Part shown: positions 6,801 through 13,058 of the stretch, one piece after another | How the letters are laid out: every line of letters starts with the position of its first letter | Numbering within the stretch: the first letter of the stretch is position 1 | From: an uncultured Thermoanaerobacteraceae bacterium | GTDB lineage: Bacteria > Bacillota > DSM-12270 > Thermacetogeniales > Thermacetogeniaceae | Direction: 5' to 3' | Assembly: GCA_937914965.1 (NCBI GenBank) | Contig: CALGIY010000112.1 | Location: 1 to 13,058, forward strand | DNA length: 13,058 nt | The notes under the pieces: model-generated | What the model saw: the letters and a program-made list of their open reading frames with translations, nothing else | What the model was told of the DNA's origin: nothing | The model's database searches: none | Program-made: the position numbers and the translations under genes

Positions 6801-7373
6801 ATGAAGATAAAGAGCTTGAACCCGAATGAGTATGTAACTGGTTCTGTGAGTACCCCCTGCGGGTGGGCAGCTCTTGCTGTATCCGCATCTGGTGTGGCGG
6901 CCTGCATTTGGCCGTTGGTGGAAGTGTCTAGAGATAACGAGACTGCAGGGTACTGTACTCATCAATATGAATTGAAGCAAGCAGCAGAGGCGCTGCTTGC
7001 TTATTTTTCTGGGGAATTTGGTTTGTTAAAAAAAGTTTCTCTCGATGGAAGGAAATTATCCAGATGGCAGCGAATGGTATATAATGCAGTGCGATCCATC
7101 CCGCCAGGTGAGGTGCGTTCTTACAGGTGGGTTGCTGAGGAGTGCGGAAAAAGAGGAGCATCCCGGGCTGTAGGACAAGCGCTGGCAGCCAATCCCTTTC
7201 CACTTTTCGTTCCCTGCCACCGGGTGATACACAGCGATGGGCGCCCAGGAAATTTCACCTGTGGTGGGAGTATTTCGGGTTCCAGATTAAAGGTACTCCT
7301 TCAAGAGTGGGAAAAGGGAGGTATGGGTGCACTGAAAGAAATGGACCGGTTGCTTCGGGATAACCGGGGATGA
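6801..7373 (+). CDS. ogt: Methylated-DNA-[protein]-cysteine S-methyltransferase (Ogt/MGMT family)
   Basis: Suicide repair enzyme that transfers the methyl group of O6-methylguanine (or O4-methylthymine) in DNA to its own cysteine. The active-site motif PCHRV is present with the nucleophile Cys139, preceded by the helix-turn-helix region (PPGEVRSYRWVA at about 96-107, then RAVGQALAANPFP) and followed by a glycine-rich GNFTCGG segment and the LLQEW helix. At 190 residues it is slightly longer than many family members; the poorly conserved N-terminal 75 residues form the usual capping domain. The gene starts 2 nt after the leuS stop with only a weak purine-rich site (GGGAGAG, overlapping the end of leuS), so it probably relies on coupling with leuS. 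It belongs to the leuS-ogt-comEA transcript unless an unseen internal promoter exists. The symbol follows the family; substrate preference cannot be read from sequence. Confidence 0.92.
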   Translation: MKIKSLNPNEYVTGSVSTPCGWAALAVSASGVAACIWPLVEVSRDNETAGYCTHQYELKQAAEALLAYFSGEFGLLKKVSLDGRKLSRWQRMVYNAVRSIPPGEVRSYRWVAEECGKRGASRAVGQALAANPFPLFVPCHRVIHSDGRPGNFTCGGSISGSRLKVLLQEWEKGGMGALKEMDRLLRDNRG

Positions 7374-7380
7374 GGATATC

Positions 7381-7977
7381 ATGTGGGAGATCGATCGTAA
7401 GGTGCAAGTGTTTATCATCCTCTTTGCAGCAGCCCTGCTCTTTGCTGGCGGTTACAAGTATGCCAGCAGGTCTGGAGCCAGCGCTGTTCCCGAGTTGGCA
7501 GTCGTTGAGGCAGGAGATCCAAAGGAAGCAGAAGAGGATGAGCTTGCGGTGCATGTCGCCGGGGCGGTGAAAAGTCCTGGTGTTTATTATCTTAAGCCAG
7601 GGGACCGGGTGAAAGATGCGGTCCAGCAAGCAGTTCCTTTACCTGATGCGGAACTGAATTCTCTCAACCTGGCCCGCAGGGTAACCGATGGGGAAAAAAT
7701 CTATGTTCCAAAACATGGTGAGGCAGCTGCTGTCGGTGAAAGCAGCATGGGACAGGGAATACCTGCTCAGCAGGGTGAAACCGGGGGTAAGATCAATATT
7801 AATACTGCCTCAGCCACAGAATTGGATACCCTGCCAGGAATTGGCCCATCACTGGCGGCGCGCATTATTGATTACAGAGAAAAAAGCGGTCCTTTCAAGT
7901 CCACCGAGGATATTCAGAAGGTTTCGGGAATCGGAGCACGCCGGTATGAACAACTCAAAGACCTGATTGCAGTCTAA
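7381..7977 (+). CDS. comEA: ComEA-type DNA-uptake protein (SLBB plus helix-hairpin-helix)
   Basis: A membrane-anchored DNA-binding protein of the natural transformation system, expected to face outward and pass double-stranded DNA to the ComEC channel. A membrane anchor lies at residues 9-24. An SLBB domain spans about 55-111 (VHVAGAVKSPGVYYLKPGDRV). A Ser/Gly/Gln linker precedes the paired helix-hairpin-helix DNA-binding domain at 137-198 (INTASATELDTLPGIGPSLA and VSGIGARRYEQL). This order and the 198-residue length are standard for Gram-positive ComEA. ATG 7381 lies 7 nt after the ogt stop, with GGGGATGAGG acting as ribosome binding site. comEB and comEC, frequent partners, are not downstream here: after 400 non-coding bases the hydrogenase operon begins. 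Whether the organism is competent cannot be told from this gene alone. Confidence 0.93.
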   Translation: MWEIDRKVQVFIILFAAALLFAGGYKYASRSGASAVPELAVVEAGDPKEAEEDELAVHVAGAVKSPGVYYLKPGDRVKDAVQQAVPLPDAELNSLNLARRVTDGEKIYVPKHGEAAAVGESSMGQGIPAQQGETGGKININTASATELDTLPGIGPSLAARIIDYREKSGPFKSTEDIQKVSGIGARRYEQLKDLIAV

Positions 7978-8060
7978 AACAAGGATGGATAAACTGCCAA
8001 AAAAGTATCATTGAGACTATAGTATTTATTGATTATTCTAATAGATAGATCCTACCAAAC

Positions 8061-8087
8061 ACCCCGGCTTTTTATGGCTGGGTTTTT
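8061..8087 (+). terminator. Probable terminator after comEA
   Basis: ACCC-c-GGC (8061-8068) pairs with GGCTGGGT (8076-8083), with one bulged C and one G-U pair, and leads into TTTTT (8083-8087). It lies 84 nt after the comEA stop. The stem is short and imperfect, so termination may be partial. Confidence 0.55.
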
Positions 8088-8207
8088 ACCGGAGATCGCG
8101 AAGGGGCATTGTTCCAACAGTCAATTATTTTTAGGGACAGGCAGGAATTATTAGTTAAACAAAGAATATGAATCTATTAACGGCTAGTTTTATTTGAATG
8201 GGGGGAA

Positions 8208-8238
8208 GTGCGCTTCTATATGGAGCGCTACATAGAAG
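8208..8238 (+). promoter_or_regulatory. Two mutually exclusive hairpins in the ech leader
   Basis: Hairpin A pairs GTGCGCT (8208-8214) with AGCGCTAC (8224-8231), with one bulged T. Hairpin B pairs CTTCTAT (8213-8219) with ATAGAAG (8232-8238) perfectly, with a 12-nt loop. They share bases 8213-8214 and cannot form together. The start codon of a 12-codon mini-ORF (8220) lies in the loop of both. A regulatory role is inference. Confidence 0.35.
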
Positions 8239-8391
8239 AGAAGGGAGGTAAATATTAGGGGGGCCACCGGTTAACAGCTGATTTAAAGTTGCCGGTTATG
8301 AATTTTTCCTGGGAGGTGATTATGGGAAGAGCTTAATTGTTTTTTTTGCAGAACGGACTGCCAAGTTTAATGTTTTAAGGGGGGAAAGTCT

Positions 8392-10383
8392 ATGTCTCTC
8401 GAGTGGATGTTGGCAGTTGCAATATTGCTTCCACTGATTGCTGGAATTCTCGTTTACCTTATCCGACATTATCAAACACGCGGATTAATTGTAATCGTGA
8501 CAGCAGTTGTTTTAATCGTCAACTCCATTTACTTCCTGAGGTGGGGTCCAGATACTTTCACACCGGGAAGCCCAATGTGGGGTACGATTATTACGATCCT
8601 TGATTATGCAATGTTGCTCTTCTACATCTATGTGGGTTTGTCTCTAAAGAACTGGCTCGTTCTTTTGTTTGCACTGACTCAGGTTATCCCGCTGGCCTGG
8701 TGGGAGTTCGGTGCAGGAGCTAGTACGGCCCTTGAGAAGATCAGCCCAGCGTTTGTGATTGACCAGCTTTCTATAGTAATGGTCATGGTGATATCGATTA
8801 TCGGTTCACTTATTTGTGTTTACGCTATACGCTACATGTATGACCACGAGGAACACAAAAAACTGGAGAAGTCGCGGCAACCCCGTTTCTTTTTCTGGTT
8901 AGTAATGTTCCTTGGTGCAATGAACGGTCTCGTTTTGGCCGACAACCTAATGTGGCTTTACTTCTTCTGGGAAGTTACCACTCTTTGCTGCTTCCAGTTG
9001 ATTGCTCATGACCTGACAAAGGAAGCCATCAACAACGGTGCCCGTGCTCTGTGGATGAACTCCATCGGTGGTACCGCAATGGTAGCAGCTATGATGTACC
9101 TTTACTTCACCAATGGCAACAGTGTTGACTACCTGACCCTCAGCAACATTATTGAAGCTGGCAGGAACGGCAGCCTCGGGGCAACGCTTATGTTGCCTGT
9201 AGCCTTGATGTGTTTCACCGGTATGATCAAGGCTGCCCAAATGCCCTTCCAGAACTGGCTGCTGGGAGCAATGGTAGCTCCGACACCTGTTTCCGCACTC
9301 CTTCACTCCAGCACCATGGTGAAAGCTGGAGTCTATCTTGTGATCAGACTTGCTCCTGCATTTGACCCGGTCCTGGGTGTTATGGTGGCCATCTGCGGGG
9401 CTTTTACATTCTTTGCTGCATCTGTGCTGGCCATCAGCCAGACTACAGGAAAGCGGGTGCTGGCTTACTCCACCATCGCCAACCTGGGTCTGATTGTTGC
9501 TTGTGCTGGCATCAATACCGAGCTTTCCATTTCAGCGGCTATTCTGCTAATCATCTTCCATGCCATCTCTAAGGGGCTTCTCTTTCTTTGTGCTGGTACC
9601 ATCGAGCACCAGATCTGGAGCCGCGAGATCGAGGATATGGAAGGTCTGGCAGAAAAAGCGCCGCTCACCACATTCATTACAATTACTGGTATGCTATCTA
9701 TGTTCTTGCCTCCATTTGGAATGCTTCTCGGTAAGTGGATGGCGTTGGAAGCTGTATATGTAGTTCCTCTAGCAGCAATTCTCTTTGTCCTGGCCAGTGC
9801 TGCTACGATGGTCTTCTGGGCGAAATGGCTGGGTCGCCTGTTACAGGTTACACCGCGGCTGGGAAGGAAGATCGAATCTCTGTCTCTCAGTTATACCGTA
9901 CCCTTATGGTCACTGTTTGCCGGGATTTTTGCCTTTGGTATCGGTGTAGCGCCGTTGTATGATAAGTTTGTCCGGGCAGCTGTTGGCAATGTCGTTACCG
10001 TACAGCATGCCTTTGCTGAAGGCTGGAACATTCTAATTCCGGGTGCAGCAACTACCCTTTCTGCAGAGAAGGGGATAGAGATGCTTGGTTCCTACCCGGT
10101 ATGGCCGCTGTTCATCGTATTCGCAGTAGCCATTGTCCTGCCTCTGCTTCTTGTTTCCCTTAAACCGCAGGAACTGCGGCCTGTTTACCTCTGCGGTGAG
10201 CAGGCAGGGGATGTAGATACCGATGAATGGTACGGTGCTGCTGACCAGAAAACAAAACTGGAGCTAGGTGGCTACTACTTCAAGGGTGCAGCTAGTGAAG
10301 AGGCATTGAACACCTGGGTCTACCTTATTGCCATCGCACTGTTCGTTATAATGTTCGGTATTGTGGTGGGGGTGAGCTTATGA
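8392..10383 (+). CDS. echA: Ech-type hydrogenase membrane subunit A (NuoL/Mrp antiporter-like)
   Basis: The large antiporter-like membrane subunit of an energy-converting group 4 [NiFe] hydrogenase, thought to carry ion translocation. At 663 residues it has many membrane helices and a Proton_antipo_M-type core. Residues matching the conserved charges of this superfamily: Glu194 (FFWEVTTLC), Lys280 (GMIKAAQMPFQNWL), His305 and Lys311 (LLHSSTMVKAGVYL), and His390/Lys394 (FHAISKGLLFL). The C-terminus has a cytoplasm-facing RPVYLCGEQ segment seen in hydrogenase/Mrp-like relatives, then a last helix. ATG 8392 is preceded by AAGGGGGGAAAG. It overlaps echB by 4 nt (ATGA). The name EchA is based on gene order and on the catalytic subunits downstream rather than on this protein alone, since complex I and Mrp subunits look similar. 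Confidence 0.9.
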   Translation: MSLEWMLAVAILLPLIAGILVYLIRHYQTRGLIVIVTAVVLIVNSIYFLRWGPDTFTPGSPMWGTIITILDYAMLLFYIYVGLSLKNWLVLLFALTQVIPLAWWEFGAGASTALEKISPAFVIDQLSIVMVMVISIIGSLICVYAIRYMYDHEEHKKLEKSRQPRFFFWLVMFLGAMNGLVLADNLMWLYFFWEVTTLCCFQLIAHDLTKEAINNGARALWMNSIGGTAMVAAMMYLYFTNGNSVDYLTLSNIIEAGRNGSLGATLMLPVALMCFTGMIKAAQMPFQNWLLGAMVAPTPVSALLHSSTMVKAGVYLVIRLAPAFDPVLGVMVAICGAFTFFAASVLAISQTTGKRVLAYSTIANLGLIVACAGINTELSISAAILLIIFHAISKGLLFLCAGTIEHQIWSREIEDMEGLAEKAPLTTFITITGMLSMFLPPFGMLLGKWMALEAVYVVPLAAILFVLASAATMVFWAKWLGRLLQVTPRLGRKIESLSLSYTVPLWSLFAGIFAFGIGVAPLYDKFVRAAVGNVVTVQHAFAEGWNILIPGAATTLSAEKGIEMLGSYPVWPLFIVFAVAIVLPLLLVSLKPQELRPVYLCGEQAGDVDTDEWYGAADQKTKLELGGYYFKGAASEEALNTWVYLIAIALFVIMFGIVVGVSL

Positions 10384-11246
10384 ACCCGGTGTGGATAGTG
10401 ATTATTGCGATTGTTGTCGCACCGTTCATTGGAGGGTTATTGGCTGGTATTGACCGGAAGGTTACAGCCAGGCTGCAGGGACGCTATGGACCTCCGCTCC
10501 TTCAGCCGTTTTACGATTTCTTTAAGCTGCTTGGTAAGTCCAAAATTGCTACTAGCAGGACACAGTATGTGTGGATCATCAGTTACCTTGTTTTCATGGT
10601 CACATGTCTGGTCTTCCTGGTGCTGCAGCTGGACTTGCTGCTCCTGGTGTTTCTGCTTGGTTTTGCGGGTGTCAGCTTTGCGCTGGCTGGGTTCAGCACA
10701 AAGTCGCCGTACAGCCACTTTGGAGCGAACCGTGAGCTGCTGCAGATTCTGTCTTATGAGCCGATTCTGCTCTTAGCGGCGCTGGGAGTTTACGCACAGG
10801 TCGGAAGTTTCAATATCAGTGAGATCTTTAAGCAACAGACACCGCTGTTGACATCACTCTGGCCGATTTTCATCGCTCTGTTGGTGGTGCTGACTATCAA
10901 GATGCGGAAGTCGCCATTTGATATTGCAACATCACATCATGGTCACCAAGAGCTGGTTAAGGGTATTATGACCGAGATCTCAGGTCCCTACTACGCTCTG
11001 GTTACTCTGACTGAGTGGTATGAGTTGGTGCTAGTGCTCGGGATTATTTCCCTGTTTTGGGCCAACCCGCTCTGGGTAGGTATCCTGATTGCATTTGCGG
11101 CGTTCATACTGGAGCTTTTTGTCGACAACATCAATGCACGTATGACCGGTGGTTGGATGGTCAGATTTTGCTGGGCTATCGCTATCGTGTTTTGCGTTTT
11201 GAACATACTTTACCTTTACTTCATCAATATGAAGGGGGTGTTGTAA
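10380..11246 (+). CDS. echB: Ech-type hydrogenase membrane subunit B (NuoH-like)
   Basis: NuoH/HycD-family membrane subunit that joins the catalytic arm to the ion-translocating arm. The 288-residue protein has about eight membrane helices. It carries the family motifs GRYGPPLLQPFYDFFKLLGK (34-53) and MRKSPFDIATSHHGHQELV (175-193), the latter with the double histidine and Glu191 that are usual in group 4 hydrogenases, followed by a TEISGPYYAL loop. The start overlaps the echA stop (ATGA) with GGGGGTGA upstream. echC begins at the base after its stop codon. Length is in the normal range for EchB/HycD. Confidence 0.92.
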   Translation: MNPVWIVIIAIVVAPFIGGLLAGIDRKVTARLQGRYGPPLLQPFYDFFKLLGKSKIATSRTQYVWIISYLVFMVTCLVFLVLQLDLLLLVFLLGFAGVSFALAGFSTKSPYSHFGANRELLQILSYEPILLLAALGVYAQVGSFNISEIFKQQTPLLTSLWPIFIALLVVLTIKMRKSPFDIATSHHGHQELVKGIMTEISGPYYALVTLTEWYELVLVLGIISLFWANPLWVGILIAFAAFILELFVDNINARMTGGWMVRFCWAIAIVFCVLNILYLYFINMKGVL

Positions 11247-11684
11247 ATGGGAATTATTCAAGTTTCTCAGGTTAAGTCTCCATGGATCATGCATTTTTGT
11301 AATAGTTCCTGCAACGGCTGCGACATTGAGGTATTGGCCTGTTTAACACCCCTTTATGACGTTGAGCGTTTCGGATTGGTCAACATGGGTAACCCGAAGC
11401 ATGCTGATGTCCTTGTGGTTACTGGGCCCGTTAATTACCGGACAGCAAGAGTGCTGAAAAATCTGTATGATCAGATTCCCGATCCCAAAATGGTGATTGC
11501 AGTCGGTGCTTGTGCTGCTACGGGCGGCGTTTTCCACAACTGCTACAATATCCTGGGCGGCGTAGATAAGGTGCTTCCCGTGGATGTTTATGTTCCTGGT
11601 TGTGCGGCGCGTCCAGAGGCGATTATTGATGGTGTCGTGCTGGCCCTACAAAAACTATCGAAAGCTGTGGGGGTGGCAAAATGA
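11247..11684 (+). CDS. echC: Ech-type hydrogenase small (electron-transfer) subunit C (NuoB-like)
   Basis: Small [NiFe]-hydrogenase subunit of the NuoB/HycG type, 145 residues, holding one [4Fe-4S] cluster next to the nickel site and located on the cytoplasmic side. Likely cluster ligands are Cys22 and Cys25 (CNGC), Cys89 (GACAATGG) and Cys119 (VPGCAARPE). Extra cysteines lie at 18, 32 and 99. The VTGPVNYRTA segment (58-67) and the VPGC-x-x-RPE motif are typical of the family. It is the compact form without the long ferredoxin domains of periplasmic hydrogenase small subunits, and it has no Tat signal, as expected for group 4. AAGGGGGTG precedes the ATG; the end overlaps echD as ATGA. Confidence 0.94.
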   Translation: MGIIQVSQVKSPWIMHFCNSSCNGCDIEVLACLTPLYDVERFGLVNMGNPKHADVLVVTGPVNYRTARVLKNLYDQIPDPKMVIAVGACAATGGVFHNCYNILGGVDKVLPVDVYVPGCAARPEAIIDGVVLALQKLSKAVGVAK

Positions 11685-12058
11685 TAGAGAACATGAAAGA
11701 GATTAGTAAAGATACACTGCTGAAAGAGGTACAGAAGTTTGCCGACGCCAAGGCACGGTTTGTAACAACCGTCTGCAATGACCTGGGTGATAAGCTGGAG
11801 GTTACATATTATTTCAACTACAGCCCCGGGATGGAAATGGTCGCAATGCGAATGGCGGTCGGCAAGGATGAAGAGGTTCCCAGCATTAGCGGGATCTATC
11901 TTACTGCTGTACTCGTTGAAAATGAAATGTTTGAACAATATGGCCTCAAAGTGAAGAATATTGCCATTGACTTCGGCGGCTTAATGTTTCTGACTAAAGA
12001 TTGTCCAGCAAAACCTATGTCCAGGAATGGGGCCGTTGGCGGGAAGGGGGGCGAGTAA
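11681..12058 (+). CDS. echD: Ech-type hydrogenase subunit D (NuoC-like)
   Basis: A 125-residue soluble subunit in the position of EchD, related to the NuoC 30-kDa subunit and structural rather than catalytic. It shows the family's beta-rich core (KLEVTYYFNYSPGMEM, then PSISGIYLTAVLVENEMFEQYGLKV) and the FLTKD segment (104-108) near the end, and it carries no cofactor-binding cysteines. Single-domain EchD proteins of about this size are normal in the six-gene Ech operons. It overlaps echC by 4 nt with GGGGGTGG as ribosome binding site and ends exactly where the ATG of echE begins. The last ten residues are Gly-rich, over the AAGGGGGG ribosome binding site of echE. Confidence 0.88.
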   Translation: MIENMKEISKDTLLKEVQKFADAKARFVTTVCNDLGDKLEVTYYFNYSPGMEMVAMRMAVGKDEEVPSISGIYLTAVLVENEMFEQYGLKVKNIAIDFGGLMFLTKDCPAKPMSRNGAVGGKGGE

Positions 12059-13058
12059 ATGGCACCGCGTACAGTTGCACCATTTGGCCCACAGCACCCG
12101 GTTCTTCCGGAACCGATCCAGCTGAAAATCACCTACGAAGATGAAAAAGTGGTGGATGTTGTACCAGCTCTTGGTTACGGTCACCGTGGTATTGAAAAGG
12201 CCTGCGAACTAAATGAGTACCCGAAGAATATCCATTTGGTAGAGCGGATCTGTGGTATCTGTAGCTGCATACATGGGATCAGTTACTGTGAAACAGTAGA
12301 AAAGCTCTGGCCCATGGAAGTTCCGCCGCGTGCCAAGTACTTGCGCACCATCTACTCAGAGATGAGTAGAACCCACAGCCACCTGCTCTGGCTTGGGCTG
12401 CTCTGTGATGCTCTGGGATTTGAAAGCATGTTCATGCAGTTTTGGCGGATCCGTGAAAAAGTACTGGATCTACTCGAGATGACATCCGGCACACGGGTTA
12501 CTCACTCGGTTTCCGTTGTCGGTGGTGTGCGCCGGGATATCGATGATGAACAGAAGAAGATCTGTATCAATGTCTTGCAGGATGTGCGGAAGGAAGCCGC
12601 TGCCTTGATCAATGTTTTGGCGAGTGACCCAACTGTCAAGGCGCGTACGGTTGGTAAAGGCGTCCTGACCAAGGAACAGGCCATTCTGCTTGGCAACAAT
12701 GGTCCCCACCTGAGGGCCTCTGGCGTTAAAGAGGACTGCAGGATGGATGGGATGCAGGCGTATGATGAGTTGGGATTTGAGCCCATCGTAGAAACAGACG
12801 GCGATTGCTTCGCCAGGGCCCTAGTCCGGGCAAGAGAAACCCTACAGGCAATCGACCTGCAGCTGGAAGGTTTCAGCAAGATGCCGGAAGGGGAAATTTT
12901 TGTACGTCCCAAGGGGAGCCCACCGGCGAATGAAGCGGTTTACAGGAGTGAACAGTGCCGAGGTGAGTGCTTCTACTACGCCAAGGGAAATGGCACCCGC
13001 AACCTGGATCGTTTCCGTGTGCGGACACCGACCTTTGCCAACATTCCGTCTCTACTTG
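12059..13058 (+). CDS. echE: Ech-type [NiFe] hydrogenase large (catalytic) subunit E, N-terminal part
   Basis: Catalytic subunit (NuoD/HycE-like) carrying the NiFe centre; 333 codons are visible and the frame is open at the window end, so the C-terminal DPCxxC nickel ligands are not seen. The start of the mature fold is typical: GPQHPVLPEP at 10-19, GYGHRGIEKACE at 39-50 and ERICGICSCIHG at 62-73, containing the N-terminal nickel ligands Cys65 and Cys68 and the conserved His72. These cysteines are lost in true complex I, so this is a hydrogenase. Near the end a long RVRTPTFANIP segment matches the family. One oddity: the usual E-x-P-R-G-E motif reads EQCRGEC (298-304), with Cys300 in place of proline and a further Cys304. 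ATG 12059 follows AAGGGGGGCG. Confidence 0.95.
   Translation, partial: MAPRTVAPFGPQHPVLPEPIQLKITYEDEKVVDVVPALGYGHRGIEKACELNEYPKNIHLVERICGICSCIHGISYCETVEKLWPMEVPPRAKYLRTIYSEMSRTHSHLLWLGLLCDALGFESMFMQFWRIREKVLDLLEMTSGTRVTHSVSVVGGVRRDIDDEQKKICINVLQDVRKEAAALINVLASDPTVKARTVGKGVLTKEQAILLGNNGPHLRASGVKEDCRMDGMQAYDELGFEPIVETDGDCFARALVRARETLQAIDLQLEGFSKMPEGEIFVRPKGSPPANEAVYRSEQCRGECFYYAKGNGTRNLDRFRVRTPTFANIPSLL

Larger units (their letters stand above)
7978..8391. other. Non-coding region between comEA and the ech operon; structured ech leader
   Basis: No gene of normal length is visible. It contains a weak terminator for the upstream operon (8061-8087), then about 300 nt leading to echA. That leader has four SD-like sites (GGGGGG at about 8200-8205, GGGAGG at 8243-8248, GGGAGG at 8311-8316, AAGGGGGG at 8377-8384); only the last serves echA. 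Mini-ORFs follow some of them: ATG 8220 with 12 codons (MERYIEEKGGKY) and ATG 8322 with 4 codons (MGRA). A T-rich run follows at 8339-8347. Direct repeats of CCGGTTA occur at about 8267 and 8292. No promoter is convincing. Confidence 0.45.

Noticed and set aside
8011..8039. TTGAGA, 17 nt, TATTCT as promoter for ech
   Set aside because: It lies upstream of the probable terminator at 8061-8087 and the -10 box is weak in a generally AT-rich stretch; not enough to list.
8392..13058. Respiratory complex I (nuo) operon
   Set aside because: The large subunit keeps Cys65/Cys68 nickel ligands and the gene order is that of ech; the NADH module genes are absent.

Overview
The window reads as chromosome of an anaerobic, Gram-positive-type bacterium, most likely a member of the Clostridia (Peptococcaceae or thermoanaerobe-like). 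The signs are a T-box leader in front of an aminoacyl-tRNA synthetase gene, an LPxTG-type surface protein, ComEA, GGAGG/GGGGGTG ribosome binding sites and an Ech-type energy-converting [NiFe] hydrogenase operon. The sequence does not settle the species. I see no transposase, phage gene or CRISPR array.

Layout. (1) 1-1081: the end of a membrane protein with a cytoplasmic domain that looks FHA-like, then an overlapping DUF192 gene. (2) 1082-2359: a long non-coding stretch with a G9 tract, then a secreted, proline-rich LPRTG protein and its terminator. (3) 2361-3680, minus strand: an O-antigen ligase-family membrane protein, convergent with the LPRTG gene. (4) 3681-4302: a compact regulatory region. 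It holds short repeats, a consensus promoter (TTGACA, 17 bp, TATAAT), a leucine T-box leader with specifier CTC, a complete tRNA-Ala(GGC) gene lying inside that leader, the T-box antiterminator/terminator, and a second copy of a 31-nt repeat. (5) 4303-7977: leuS, ogt and comEA, tightly packed and probably co-transcribed from the T-box promoter. (6) 7978-8391: non-coding, with a weak terminator and then a structured leader. (7) 8392-13058: echA-echB-echC-echD-echE with 4-nt overlaps or no gaps; echE runs off the window.

How the parts work together. The leuS leader should sense uncharged tRNA-Leu and raise LeuRS synthesis, with ogt (alkylated-DNA repair) and comEA (DNA uptake) following downstream. 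The Ech complex couples ferredoxin-dependent H2 formation, or its reverse, to ion movement across the membrane; the large subunit keeps the N-terminal CxxC nickel ligands, so it is a hydrogenase rather than complex I.

The most unusual feature is the tRNA-Ala gene. It occupies the apical loop of what should be stem III of the leuS T-box, and the two flanks of the tRNA pair with each other. The leader RNA is therefore also a tRNA precursor, and tRNA processing would cut the riboswitch between its sensing and switching domains.
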